Source: Notolepis coatsorum (Eukaryota; Chordata; Actinopteri; Aulopiformes; Paralepididae). Taken from it: 64,000 bases of DNA. Below the pieces are notes generated by a model. That model saw only the letters and a list, made by a program, of their open reading frames with translations, ran no database searches and was not told where the DNA came from. Positions 50,533-63,960 of the stretch are shown here, in pieces. Numbering within the stretch: the first letter of the stretch is position 1; each line of letters starts with the position of its first letter. The DNA is taken from NCBI GenBank assembly GCA_963971535.1, contig OZ020589.1, positions 54,131,743 through 54,195,742 of the forward strand, read 5' to 3'. Made by a program: the position numbers and the translations under genes.

Positions 50533-50967
50533 TTTACATTTAGTCATTTAGCTGACGCTTTTATCCAAAGCGACTTACAAGTTCTGTACGACAGGTCATC
50601 AGGAAGGATACAACTCTATCAGCTGAGTAATAATATTCATCAAAGTGTTAGAGTGTAGGTTAGTTTATTAGGACAAGTGCATGACAGTAAGGTTAGTTAT
50701 GGTTAGATTTATTTTATTATTATTTATTTAAAAAAAAAAAAAAAAAAAATTCAGATAATGGTTGAAGAAGTGCGTCTTTAGTCGACGGCGAAAGATTGGA
50801 CGGGATTCGGCTGTCCTAACTGGGGTGGGTAGTTCATTCCACCATTGTGGGGCAAGGACTGAGAATAGGCGGCTTCTCTTTGATGACCCTCCCGGAGCTT
50901 GGATAGGAGTAGGTCTAAGGCGGCCAGAAGATGCAGAGCGTAGGGGTCTTGAGGGTGTGTAGTTAAA
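50533..50967 (-). mobile_element. L2 3' fragment copy 13 (type C, intermediate)
   Basis: Has TGTCCTAACTGG (type C), which restores the Arg codon expected in the LINE protein (TPVRTAES). Elsewhere it shares AATAATATTC and GTGTTAGAGTGTAGG with types A and B. A long A-run (about 20) replaces the A-run plus TTATTT. It bridges copies 14-16 and types A/B. Confidence 0.9.
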
Positions 50968-51154
50968 GCTAAAGTCACGCTTATCACTGCTAAAGTCACG
51001 CTTATCACTGCTAAAGTCACACTTATCACTGCTAAAGTCACGCTTATCACTGCTAAAGTCACGCTTATCACTGCTAAAGTCACGCTTATCAATGCTAAAG
51101 TCACGCTTATCAATGCTAAAGTCACGCTTATCACTGCTAAAGTCACGCTTATCA

Positions 51155-51599
51155 TTTACATTTAGTCATTTAGCTGATGCTTTTATCCAAAGCGACTTAC
51201 AAGTTCTGTACGACAGGTCATCAGGAAGGATACAACTCTATCAGCTGAGTAACAATAGTCATCAAAGTGGTGCGTGTTAGACTGTAGGTTCGTTTATTAG
51301 GACAAGTGCATGACAGTAAGGTTAGTTAGGGTTAGATTTATTTTATTATTATTTATTTAAAAAAATAAAATAAAAAATTATTTCAGATAATGGTTGAAGA
51401 AGTGCGTCTTTAGTCGACGGCGAAAGATTGGACGGGATTCGGCTGTCCTAACTGGGGTGGGTAGTTCATTCCACCATTGTGGGGCAAGGACTGAGAATAG
51501 GCGGCTTCTCTTTGATGACCCTCCCGGAGCTTGGATAGGAGTAGGTCTAAGGCGGCCAGAAGATGCAGAGCGTAGGGGTCTTGAGGGTGTGTAGTTAAA
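51155..51599 (-). mobile_element. L2 3' fragment copy 14 (type C)
   Basis: Type C with AACAATAGTC, GTGGTGCGTGTTAGACTG and GCTGATGC. The last change removes the closing C-G pair of the GGATA stem. 622 bp after copy 13. Confidence 0.9.
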
Positions 51600-51786
51600 G
51601 CTAAAGTCACGCTTATCACTGCTAAAGTCACGCTTATCACTGCTAAAGTCACACTTATCACTGCTAAAGTCACGCTTATCACTGCTAAAGTCACGCTTAT
51701 CACTGCTAAAGTCACGCTTATCAATGCTAAAGTCACGCTTATCAATGCTAAAGTCACGCTTATCACTGCTAAAGTCACGCTTATCA

Positions 51787-52231
51787 TTTACATTTAGTCA
51801 TTTAGCTGATGCTTTTATCCAAAGCGACTTACAAGTTCTGTACGACAGGTCATCAGGAAGGATACAACTCTATCAGCTGAGTAACAATAGTCATCAAAGT
51901 GGTGCGTGTTAGACTGTAGGTTCGTTTATTAGGACAAGTGCATGACAGTAAGGTTAGTTAGGGTTAGATTTATTTTATTATTATTTATTTAAAAAAAAAA
52001 AAAAAAAAATTATTTCAGATAATGGTTGAAGAAGTGCGTCTTTAGTCGACGGCGAAAGATTGTACGGGATTCGGCTGTCCTAACTGGGGTGGGTAGTTCA
52101 TTCCACCATTGTGGGGCAAGGACTGAGAATAGGCGGCTTCTCTTTGATGACCCTCCCGGAGCTTGGATAGGAGTAGGTCTAAGGCGGCCAGAAGATGCAG
52201 AGCGTAGGGGTCTTGAGGGTGTGTAGTTAAA
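51787..52231 (-). mobile_element. L2 3' fragment copy 15 (type C)
   Basis: As copy 14, exactly 632 bp further on, with a private G to T (GATTGTACGG, near 52072). Confidence 0.9.
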
Positions 52232-52418
52232 GCTAAAGTCACGCTTATCACTGCTAAAGTCACGCTTATCACTGCTAAAGTCACACTTATCACTGCTAAA
52301 GTCACGCTTATCACTGCTAAAGTCACGCTTATCACTGCTAAAGTCACGCTTATCAATGCTAAAGTCACGCTTATCAATGCTAAAGTCACGCTTATCACTG
52401 CTAAAGTCACGCTTATCA

Positions 52419-52863
52419 TTTACATTTAGTCATTTAGCTGATGCTTTTATCCAAAGCGACTTACAAGTTCTGTACGACAGGTCATCAGGAAGGATACAAC
52501 TCTATCAGCTGAGTAACAATAGTCATCAAAGTGGTGCGTGTTAGACTGTAGGTTCGTTTATTAGGACAAGTGCATGACAGTAAGGTTAGTTAGGGTTAGA
52601 TTTATTTTATTATTATTTATTTTTTTTATTTTTAAAATTTTTATTTCAGATAATGGTTGAAGAAGTGCGTCTTTAGTCGACGGGTGAAAGATTGGACGGG
52701 ATTCGGCTGTCCTAACTGGGGTGGGTAGTTCATTCCACCATTGTGGGGCAAGGACTGAGAATAGGCGGCTTCTCTTTGATGACCCTCCCGGAGCTTGGAT
52801 AGGAGTAGGTCTAAGGCGGCCAGAAGATGCAGAGGGTAGGGGTCTTGAGGGTGTGTAGTTAAA
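52419..52863 (-). mobile_element. L2 3' fragment copy 16 (type C, divergent)
   Basis: 632 bp after copy 15. The A-run is replaced by a T-rich stretch (TTTTTTTTATTTTTAAAATT). An extra base gives CGGGTGAAAG and shifts the terminal frame. AGAGGGTAGG replaces AGAGCGTAGG. It is the most divergent copy and sits beside irregular satellite. Confidence 0.9.
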
Positions 52864-53330
52864 GCTAAAGTCACGCTTATCACTGCTAAAGTCACGCTTA
52901 TCACTGCTAAAGTCACACTTATCACTGCCTAAGTTACGCTTATCACTGCTAAAGTCACGCTTATCACTGCTAAAGTCACACTTATCACTGCTAAAGTCAG
53001 GCTTATCACTGCTAAAGTCACGCTTATCACTGCTAAAGTCACACTTATCACTGCTAAAGTCACACTTATCACTGCTTATCACTGCTAAAGACACACTTAT
53101 CACTGCTAAAGTCACACTTATCACTGCTAAAGTCACACTTATCACTGCTAAAGTCATGCTAAAGTCACGCTTATCACTGATAAAGTCACACTTATCACTG
53201 CTAAAGTCACACTTATCACTGCTAAAGTCACACTGTCACGCTTATCACTGCTAAAGTCACGCTTATCACTGCTAAAGTCAAACGTATCACTGCTAAAGTC
53301 ACACTTATCACTGCTAAAGTCATGCTAAAG
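52864..53330 (+). repeat. Irregular satellite block
   Basis: Contains changes seen nowhere else: CTGCCTAAGTTACGC, GTCAGGCTT, ACTGCTTATCACTG, AAAGACACAC, CATGCTAAAG (twice), CTGATAAAG, CACACTGTCACGC and CAAACGTATC. It lies directly right of the divergent LINE copy 16 and looks like a local patch outside homogenisation or an old rearrangement breakpoint. Confidence 0.8.
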
Positions 53331-54487
53331 TCACGCTTATCACTGCTAAAGTCACGCTTATCACTGCTAAAGTCACGCTTATCACTGCTAAAGTCACACT
53401 TATCACTGCTAAAGTCACGCTTATCACTGCTAAAGTCACGCTTATCACTGCTAAAGTCACGCTTATCACTGCTAAAGTCACGCTTATCACTGCTAAAGTC
53501 ACACTTATCACTGCTAAAGTCACGCTTATCACTGCTAAAGTCACGCTTATCACTGCTAAAGTCACGCTTATCACTGCTAAAGTCACACTTATCACTGCTA
53601 AAGTCACACTTATCACTGCTAAAGTCACACTTATCACTGCTAAATCACTGCTAAAGTCACGCTTATCACTGCTAAAGTCACACTTATCACTGCTAAAGTC
53701 ACACTTATCACTGCTAAAGTCACGTTTATCACTGCTAAAGTCACGCTTATCACTGTGTGACACTGCTAAAGTCACACTTATCACTGCTAACGTCACACTT
53801 ATCACTGACTTATCACTGCTAAAGTCACACTTATCACTGCTAAAGTCACGCTTATCACTGCTAAAGTCACACTTATCACTGCTAAAGTCAAGCTTATCAC
53901 TGCTAAAGTCACACTTATCACTGCTAAAGTCACACTTATCACTGCTAGTCACGCTTATCACTGCTAAATTCATACTTATCACTGCTAAAGTCACACTTAT
54001 CACTGCTAAAGTCACACTTATCACTGCTAAAGTCAACGCTTATTACTGCTAAAGTCACACTTATCACTGCTAAAGTCATACTTATCACGGCTAAAGTCAC
54101 ACTTATCACTGCTAAAGTCATAGTTATAACTGCTAAAAGTCACGCTTATCACTGCTAAAGTCACACTTATCACTGCTAAAGTCACGCTTATCACTGCTAA
54201 AGTCACACTTATCACTGCTAAAGTCACACTTATCACTGCTAAAGTCACGCTTATCACTGCTAAAGTCACGCTTATCACTGCTAAAGTCACCCTTATCACT
54301 GCTAAAGTCACGCTTATCACTGCTAAAGTCACACTTATCACTGCTAAAGTCACGCTTATCACTGCTAAAGTCACACTTATCACTGCTAAAGTCACGCTTA
54401 TCACTGCTAAAGTCACGCTTATCAATGCTAAAGTCACGCTTATCAATGCTAAAGTCACGCCTATCACTGCTAAAGTCACGCTTATCA

Positions 54488-54916
54488 TTTACATTTAGTC
54501 ATTTAGCTGACGCTTTTATCCAAAGCGACTTACAAGTTCTGTACGACAGGTCATCAGGAAGGATACAACTCTATCAGCTGAGTAATAATATTCATCAAAG
54601 TGTTAGAGTGTAGGTTAGTTTATTAGGACAAGTGCATGACAGTAAGGTTAGTTATGGTTAGATTTCTTTTATTATTATTTATTTAAAAAAAAAATTATTT
54701 CAGATAATGGTTGAAGAAGTGCGTCTTTAGTCGACGGCGAAAGATTGGACGGGATTCGGCTGTCCAAACTGGGGTGGGTAGTTCATTCCACCATTGTGGG
54801 GCAAGGACTGAGAATAGGCGGCTTCTCTTTGATGACCCTCCCGGAGCTTGGATAGGAGTAGGTCTAAGGCGGCCAGAAGATGCAGAGCGTAGGGGTCTTG
54901 AGGGTGTGTAGTTAAA
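54488..54916 (-). mobile_element. L2 3' fragment copy 17 (type B)
   Basis: Type B bases, A-run 10. 2,069 bp after copy 16. A private CACGCCTATC monomer lies just left (about 54460). Confidence 0.9.
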
Positions 54917-57434
54917 GCTAAAGTCACGCTTATCACTGCTAAAGTCACGCTTATCACTGCTAAAGTCACACTTATCACTGCTAAAGTCACGCTTATCACT
55001 GCTAAAGTCACGCTTATCACTGCTAAAGTCACGCTTATCAATGCTAAAGTCACGCTTATCAATGCTAAAGTCACGCTAATCACTGCTAAAGTCACGCTTA
55101 TCACTGCTAAAGTCACACTTATCACTGCTAAAGTCACACTTATCACTGCTAAAGTCACGCTTATCACTGCTAAAGTCACACTTATCACTGCTAAAGTCAC
55201 ACTTATCACTGCTAAAGTCACACTTATCACTGCTAAAGTCACGCTTATCACTGCTAAAGTCACACTTATCACTGCTAAAGTCACGCTTATCACTGCTAAA
55301 GTCACGCTTATCACTGCTAAAGTCACGCTTATCACTGCTAAAGTCACGCGTATCACTGCTAAAGTCACACGTATCACTGCTAAAGTCACACTTATCACTG
55401 CTAAAGTCACACTTATCACTGCTAAAGTCACGCTTATCACTGCTAAAGTCACGCTTATCACTGCTAAAGTCACGCTTATCACTGTGTGACACTGCTAAAG
55501 TCACACTTATCACTGCTAAAGTCACACTTATCACTGCTAAAGTCACGCTTATCACTGCTAAAGTCACGCTTATCACTGCTAAAGTCACGCTTATCACTGC
55601 TAAAGTCACGCTTATCACTGCTAAAGTCATGCTTATCACTGCTAAAGTCACACTTATCACTGCTAAAGTCACGCTTATCACTGCTAAATTCATGCTTATC
55701 ACTGCTAAAGTCACACTTATCACTGCTAAAGTCACGCTTATCACTGCTAAAGTCACGCTTATCACTGCTAAAGTCACGCTTATCACTGCTAAAGTCACAC
55801 TTATCACTGCTAAAATCACGCTTATCACTGCTAAAGTCACGCTTATCACTGCTAAAGTCACGCTTATCACTGCTAAAGTCACGCTTATCACTGCTAAAGT
55901 CACGCTTATCACTGCTAAAGTCACACTTATCACTGCTAAAGTCACGCTTATCACTGCTAAAGTCACGCTTATCACTGCTAAAGTCACGCTTATCACTGCT
56001 AAAGTCACACTTATCACTGCTAAAGTCACACTTATCACTGCTAAAGTCACACTTATCACTGCTAAATCACTGCTAAAGTCACGCTTATCACTGCTAAAGT
56101 CACACTTATCACTGCTAAAGTCACACTTATCACTGCTAAAGTCACGTTTATCACTGCTAAAGTCACGCTTATCACTGTGTGACACTGCTAAAGTCACACT
56201 TATCACTGCTAAAGTCACACTTATCACTGACTTATCACTGCTAAAGTCACACTTATCACTGCTAAAGTCACGCTTATCACTGCTAAAGTCACACTTATCA
56301 CTGCTAAAGTCAAGCTTATCACTGCTAAAGTCACACTTATCACTGCTAAAGTCACACTTATCACTGCTAGTCACGCTTATCACTGCTAAATTCATACTTA
56401 TCACTGCTAAAGTCACACTTATCACTGCTAAAGTCACACTTATCACTGCTAAAGTCAACGCTTATTACTGCTAAAGTCACACTTATCACTGCTAAAGTCA
56501 TACTTATCACGGCTAAAGTCACACTTATCACTGCTAAAGTCATAGTTATAACTGCTAAAAGTCACGCTTATCACTGCTAAAGTCACACTTATCACTGCTA
56601 AAGTCACGCTTATCACTGCTAAAGTCACACTTATCACTGCTAAAGTCACACTTATCACTGCTAAAGTCACGTTTATCACTGCTAAAGTCACGCTTATCAC
56701 TGTGTGACACTGCTAAAGTCACACTTATCACTGCTAAAGTCACACTTATCACTGACTTATCACTGCTAAAGTCACACTTATCACTGCTAAAGTCACGCTT
56801 ATCACTGCTAAAGTCACACTTATCACTGCTAAAGTCAAGCTTATCACTGCTAAAGTCACACTTATCACTGCTAAAGTCACACTTATCACTGCTAGTCACG
56901 CTTATCACTGCTAAATTCATACTTATCACTGCTAAAGTCACACTTATCACTGCTAAAGTCACACTTATCACTGCTAAAGTCAACGCTTATCACTGCTAAA
57001 GTCACACTTATCACTGCTAAAGTCATACTTATCACGGCTAAAGTCACACTTATCACTGCTAAAGTCATAGTTATAACTGCTAAAAGTCACGCTTATCACT
57101 GCTAAAGTCACACTTATCACTGCTAAAGTCACGCTTATCACTGCTAAAGTCACACTTATCACTGCTAAAGTCACACTTATCACTGCTAAAGTCACGCTTA
57201 TCACTGCTAAAGTCACGCTTATCACTGCTAAAGTCACCCTTATCACTGCTAAAGTCACGCTTATCACTGCTAAAGTCACACTTATCACTGCTAAAGTCAC
57301 GCTTATCACTGCTAAAGTCACACTTATCACTGCTAAAGTCACGCTTATCACTGCTAAAGTCACGCTTATCAATGCTAAAGTCACGCTTATCAATGCTAAA
57401 GTCACGCTTATCACTGCTAAAGTCACGCTTATCA

Positions 57435-57865
57435 TTTACATTTAGTCATTTAGCTGACGCTTTTATCCAAAGCGACTTACAAGTTCTGTACGACAGGTCA
57501 TCAGGAAGGATACAACTCTATCAGCTGAGTAATAATATTCATCAAAGTGTTAGAGTGTAGGTTAGTTTATTAGGACAAGTGCATGACAGTAAGGTTAGTT
57601 ATGGTTAGATTTCTTTTATTATTATTTATTTAAAAAAAAAAAATTATTTCAGATAATGGTTGAAGAAGTGCATCTTTAGTCGACGGCGAAAGATTGGACG
57701 GGATTCGGCTGTCTTAACTGGGGTGGGTAGTTCATTCCACCATTGTGGGGCAAGGACTGAGAATAGGCGGCTTCTCTTTGATGACCCTCCCGGAGCTTGG
57801 ATAGGAGTAGGTCTAAGGCGGCCAGAAGATGCAGAGCGTAGGGGTCTTGAGGGTGTGTAGTTAAA
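57435..57865 (-). mobile_element. L2 3' fragment copy 18 (type A)
   Basis: Type A bases, A-run 12, with a private GTGCATC in place of GTGCGTC (CpG loss near 57671). 2,947 bp after copy 17. Confidence 0.9.
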
Positions 57866-59858
57866 GCTAAAGTCACGCTTATCACTGCTAAAGTCACGCT
57901 TATCACTGCTAAAGTCACACTTATCACTGCTAAAGTCACGCTTATCACTGCTAAAGTCACGCTTATCACTGCTAAAGTCACGCTTATCAATGCTAAAGTC
58001 ACGCTTATCAATGCTAAAGTCACGCTAATCACTGCTAAAGTCACGCTTATCACTGCTAAAGTCACACTTATCACTGCTAAAGTCACACTTATCACTGCTA
58101 ACGTCACGCTTATCACTGCTAAAGTCACACTTATCACTGCTAAAGTCACACTTATCACTGCTAAAGTCACGCTTATCACTGCTAAAGTCACACTTATCAC
58201 TGCTAAAGTCACGCTTATCACTGCTAAAGTCACGCTTATCACTGCTAAAGTCACGCTTATCACTGCTAAAGTCACGCGTATCACTGCTAAAGTCACACGT
58301 ATCACTGCTAAAGTCACACTTATCACTGCTAAAGTCACACTTATCACTGCTAAAGTCACGCTTATCACTGCTAAAGTCACGCTTATCACTGCTAAAGTCA
58401 CGCTTATCACTGTGTGACACTGCTAAAGTCACACTTATCACTGCTAAAGTCACACTTATCACTGCTAAAGTCACGCTTATCACTGCTAAAGTCACGCTTA
58501 TCACTGCTAAAGTCACGCTTATCACTGCTAAAGTCACGCTTATCACTGCTAAAGTCATGCTTATCACTGCTAAAGTCACACTTATCACTGCTAAAGTCAC
58601 GCTTATCACTGCTAAATTCATGCTTATCACTGCTAAAGTCACACTTATCACTGCTAAAGTCACGCTTATCACTGCTAAAGTCACGCTTATCACTGCTAAA
58701 GTCACGCTTATCACTGCTAAAGTCACGCTTATCACTGCTAAAGTCACACTTATCACTGCTAAAGTCACGCTTATCACTGCTAAAGTCACGCTTATCACTG
58801 CTAAAGTCACGCTTATCACTGCTAAAGTCACGCTTATCACTGCTAAAGTCACGCTTATCACTGCTAAAGTCACACTTATCACTGCTAAAGTCACGCTTAT
58901 CACTGCTAAAGTCACGCTTATCACTGCTAAAGTCACGCTTATCACTGCTAAAGTCACACTTATCACTGCTAAAGTCACACTTATCACTGCTAAAGTCACA
59001 CTTATCACTGCTAAATCACTGCTAAAGTCACGCTTATCACTGCTAAAGTCACACTTATCACTGCTAAAGTCACACTTATCACTGCTAAAGTCACGTTTAT
59101 CACTGCTAAAGTCACGCTTATCACTGTGTGACACTGCTAAAGTCACACTTATCACTGCTAAAGTCACACTTATCACTGACTTATCACTGCTAAAGTCACA
59201 CTTATCACTGCTAAAGTCACGCTTATCACTGCTAAAGTCACACTTATCACTGCTAAAGTCAAGCTTATCACTGCTAAAGTCACACTTATCACTGCTAAAG
59301 TCACACTTATCACTGCTAGTCACGCTTATCACTGCTAAATTCATACTTATCACTGCTAAAGTCACACTTATCACTGCTAAAGTCACACTTATCACTGCTA
59401 AAGTCAACGCTTATTACTGCTAAAGTCACACTTATCACTGCTAAAGTCATACTTATCACGGCTAAAGTCACACTTATCACTGCTAAAGTCATAGTTATAA
59501 CTGCTAAAAGTCACGCTTATCACTGCTAAAGTCACACTTATCACTGCTAAAGTCACGCTTATCACTGCTAAAGTCACACTTATCACTGCTAAAGTCACAC
59601 TTATCACTGCTAAAGTCACGCTTATCACTGCTAAAGTCACGCTTATCACTGCTAAAGTCACCCTTATCACTGCTAAAGTCACGCTTATCACTGCTAAAGT
59701 CACACTTATCACTGCTAAAGTCACGCTTATCACTGCTAAAGTCACACTTATCACTGCTAAAGTCACGCTTATCACTGCTAAAGTCACGCTTATCAATGCT
59801 AAAGTCACGCTTATCAATGCTAAAGTCACGCTTATCACTGCTAAAGTCACGCTTATCA

Positions 59859-60287
59859 TTTACATTTAGTCATTTAGCTGACGCTTTTATCCAAAGCGAC
59901 TTACAAGTTCTGTACGACAGGTCATCAGGAAGGATACAACTCTATCAGCTGAGTAATAATATTCATCAAAGTGTTAGAGTGTAGGTTAGTTTATTAGGAC
60001 AAGTGCATGACAGTAAGGTTAGTTATGGTTAGATTTCTTTTATTATTATTTATTTAAAAAAAAAATTATTTCAGATAATGGTTGAAGAAGTGCGTCTTTA
60101 GTCGACGGCGAAAGATTGGACGGGATTCGGCTGTCCAAACTGGGGTGGGTAGTTCATTCCACCATTGTGGGGCAAGGACTGAGAATAGGCGGCTTCTCTT
60201 TGATGACCCTCCCGGAGCTTGGATAGGAGTAGGTCTAAGGCGGCCAGAAGATGCAGAGCGTAGGGGTCTTGAGGGTGTGTAGTTAAA
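59859..60287 (-). mobile_element. L2 3' fragment copy 19 (type B)
   Basis: Type B bases, A-run 10. 2,424 bp after copy 18. Confidence 0.9.
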
Positions 60288-63200
60288 GCTAAAGTCACGC
60301 TTATCACTGCTAAAGTCACGCTTATCACTGCTAAAGTCACACTTATCACTGCTAAAGTCACGCTTATCACTGCTAAAGTCACGCTTATCACTGCTAAAGT
60401 CACGCTTATCAATGCTAAAGTCACGCTTATCAATGCTAAAGTCACGCTAATCACTGCTAAAGTCACGCTTATCACTGCTAAAGTCACACTTATCACTGCT
60501 AAAGTCACACTTATCACTGCTAAAGTCACGCTTATCACTGCTAAAGTCACACTTATCACTGCTAAAGTCACACTTATCACTGCTAAAGTCACACTTATCA
60601 CTGCTAAAGTCACGCTTATCACTGCTAAAGTCACACTTATCACTGCTAAAGTCACGCTTATCACTGCTAAAGTCACGCTTATCACTGCTAAAGTCACGCT
60701 TATCACTGCTAAAGTCACGCGTATCACTGCTAAAGTCACACGTATCACTGCTAAAGTCACACTTATCACTGCTAAAGTCACACTTATCACTGCTAAAGTC
60801 ACGCTTATCACTGCTAAAGTCACGCTTATCACTGTGTGACACTGCTAAAGTCACACTTATCACTGCTAAAGTCACACTTATCACTGCTAAAGTCACGCTT
60901 ATCACTGCTAAAGTCACGCTTATCACTGCTAAAGTCACGCTTATCACTGCTAAAGTCATGCTTATCACTGCTAAAGTCACACTTATCACTGCTAAAGTCA
61001 CGCTTATCACTGCTAAATTCATGCTTATCACTGCTAAAGTCACACTTATCACTGCTAAAGTCACGCTTATCACTGCTAAAGTCACGCTTATCACTGCTAA
61101 AGTCACGCTTATCACTGCTAAAGTCACGCTTATCACTGCTAAAGTCACACTTATCACTGCTAAAGTCACGCTTATCACTGCTAAAGTCACGCTTATCACT
61201 GCTAAAGTCACGCTTATCACTGCTAAAGTCACACTTATCACTGCTAAATCACTGCTAAAGTCACGCTTATCACTGCTAAAGTCACACTTATCACTGCTAA
61301 AGTCACACTTATCACTGCTAAAGTCACGTTTATCACTGCTAAAGTCACGCTTATCACTGTGTGACACTGCTAAAGTCACACTTATCACTGCTAAAGTCAC
61401 ACTTATCACTGACTTATCACTGCTAAAGTCACACTTATCACTGCTAAAGTCACGCTTATCACTGCTAAAGTCACACTTATCACTGCTAAAGTCAAGCTTA
61501 TCACTGCTAAAGTCACACTTATCACTGCTAAAGTCACACTTATCACTGCTAGTCACGCTTATCACTGCTAAATTCATACTTATCACTGCTAAAGTCACAC
61601 TAATCACTGCTAAAGTCACACTTATCACTGCTAAAGTCAACGCTTATCACTGCTAAAGTCACACTTATCACTGCTAAAGTCATACTTATCACGGCTAAAG
61701 TCACACTTATCACTGCTAAAGTCATAGTTATAACTGCTAAAGTCACGCTTATCACTGCTAAAGTCACACTTATCACTGCTAAAGTCACGCTTATCACTGC
61801 TAAAGTCACACTTATCACTGCTAAAGTCACGCTTATCACTGCTAAAGTCACGCTTATCACTGCTAAAGTCACGCTTATCACTGCTAAAGTCACACTTATC
61901 ACTGCTAAAGTCACGCTTATCACTGCTAAAGTCACGCTTATCACTGCTAAAGTCACCCTTATCACTGCTAAAGTCACGCTTATCACTGCTAAAGTCACAC
62001 TTATCACTGCTAAAGTCACGCTTATCACTGCTAAAGTCACACTTATCACTGCTAAAGTCACGCTTATCACTGCTAAAGTCACGCTTATCACTGCTAAAGT
62101 CACGCTTATCACTGCTAAAGTCACACTTATCACTGCTAAAGTCACACTTATCACTGCTAAATCACTGCTAAAGTCACGCTTATCACTGCTAAAGTCACAC
62201 TTATCACTGCTAAAGTCACACTTATCACTGCTAAAGTCACGTTTATCACTGCTAAAGTCACGCTTATCACTGTGTGACACTGCTAAAGTCACACTTATCA
62301 CTGCTAAAGTCACACTTATCACTGACTTATCACTGCTAAAGTCACACTTATCACTGCTAAAGTCACGCTTATCACTGCTAAAGTCACACTTATCACTGCT
62401 AAAGTCAAGCTTATCACTGCTAAAGTCACACTTATCACTGCTAAAGTCACACTTATCACTGCTAGTCACGCTTATCACTGCTAAATTCATACTTATCACT
62501 GCTAAAGTCACACTTATCACTGCTAAAGTCACACTTATCACTGCTAAAGTCAACGCTTATTACTGCTAAAGTCACACGTATCACTGCTAAAGTCATACTT
62601 ATCACGGCTAAAGTCACACTTATCACTGCTAAAGTCATAGTTATAACTGCTAAAAGTCACGCTTATCACTGCTAAAGTCACACTTATCACTGCTAAAGTC
62701 ACGCTTATCACTGCTAAAGTCACACTTATCACTGCTAAAGTCACACTTATCACTGCTAAAGTCACGTTTATCACTGCTAAAGTCACGCTTATCACTGTGT
62801 GACACTGCTAAAGTCACACTTATCACTGCTAAAGTCACACTTATCACTGACTTATCACTGCTAAAGTCACACTTATCACTGCTAAAGTCACGCTTATCAC
62901 TGCTAAAGTCACACTTATCACTGCTAAAGTCAAGCTTATCACTGCTAAAGTCACACTTATCACTGCTAAAGTCACACTTATCACTGCTAGTCACGCTTAT
63001 CACTGCTAAATTCATACTTATCACTGCTAAAGTCACACTTATCACTGCTAAAGTCACACTTATCACTGCTAAAGTCAACGCTTATCACTGCTAAAGTCAC
63101 ACTTATCACTGCTAAAGTCATACTTATCACGGCTAAAGTCACACTTATCACTGCTAAAGTCATAGTTATAACTGCTAAAAGTCACGCTTATCACTGCTAA

Positions 63201-63529
63201 AGTCACACTTATCACTGCTAAAGTCACGCTTATCACTGCTAAAGTCACACTTATCACTGCTAAAGTCACACTTATCACTGCTAAAGTCACGCTTATCACT
63301 GCTAAAGTCACGCTTATCACTGCTAAAGTCACCCTTATCACTGCTAAAGTCACGCTTATCACTGCTAAAGTCACACTTATCACTGCTAAAGTCACGCTTA
63401 TCACTGCTAAAGTCACACTTATCACTGCTAAAGTCACGCTTATCACTGCTAAAGTCACGCTTATCAATGCTAAAGTCACGCTTATCAATGCTAAAGTCAC
63501 GCTTATCACTGCTAAAGTCACGCTTATCA

Positions 63530-63960
63530 TTTACATTTAGTCATTTAGCTGACGCTTTTATCCAAAGCGACTTACAAGTTCTGTACGACAGGTCATCAGG
63601 AAGGATACAACTCTATCAGCTGAGTAATAATATTCATCAAAGTGTTAGAGTGTAGGTTAGTTTATTAGGACAAGTGCATGACAGTAAGGTTAGTTATGGT
63701 TAGATTTCTTTTATTATTATTTATTTAAAAAAAAAAAATTATTTCAGATAATGGTTGAAGAAGTGCGTCTTTAGTCGACGGCGAAAGATTGGACGGGATT
63801 CGGCTGTCTTAACTGGGGTGGGTAGTTCATTCCACCATTGTGGGGCAAGGACTGAGAATAGGCGGCTTCTCTTTGATGACCCTCCCGGAGCTTGGATAGG
63901 AGTAGGTCTAAGGCGGCCAGAAGATGCAGAGCGTAGGGGTCTTGAGGGTGTGTAGTTAAA
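63530..63960 (-). mobile_element. L2 3' fragment copy 20 (type A)
   Basis: Type A bases, A-run 12. 3,671 bp after copy 19. Satellite follows to the window end. Confidence 0.9.

Larger units (their letters stand above)
50533..52863 (+). repeat. Simple 622/632-bp higher-order tandem (LINE fragment plus nine monomers)
   Basis: Four type C fragments are separated by only about 187 bp of satellite, roughly nine monomers, including the ATCAATGC pair. This is the simplest higher-order unit in the window. Confidence 0.9.

Noticed and set aside
15395-63960. Conservation of the LINE C-terminal frame as evidence of selection
   Set aside because: The frame is shared because the copies are recent duplicates of one fragment. 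There is no start codon or upstream domain, and copy 16 is frame-shifted.
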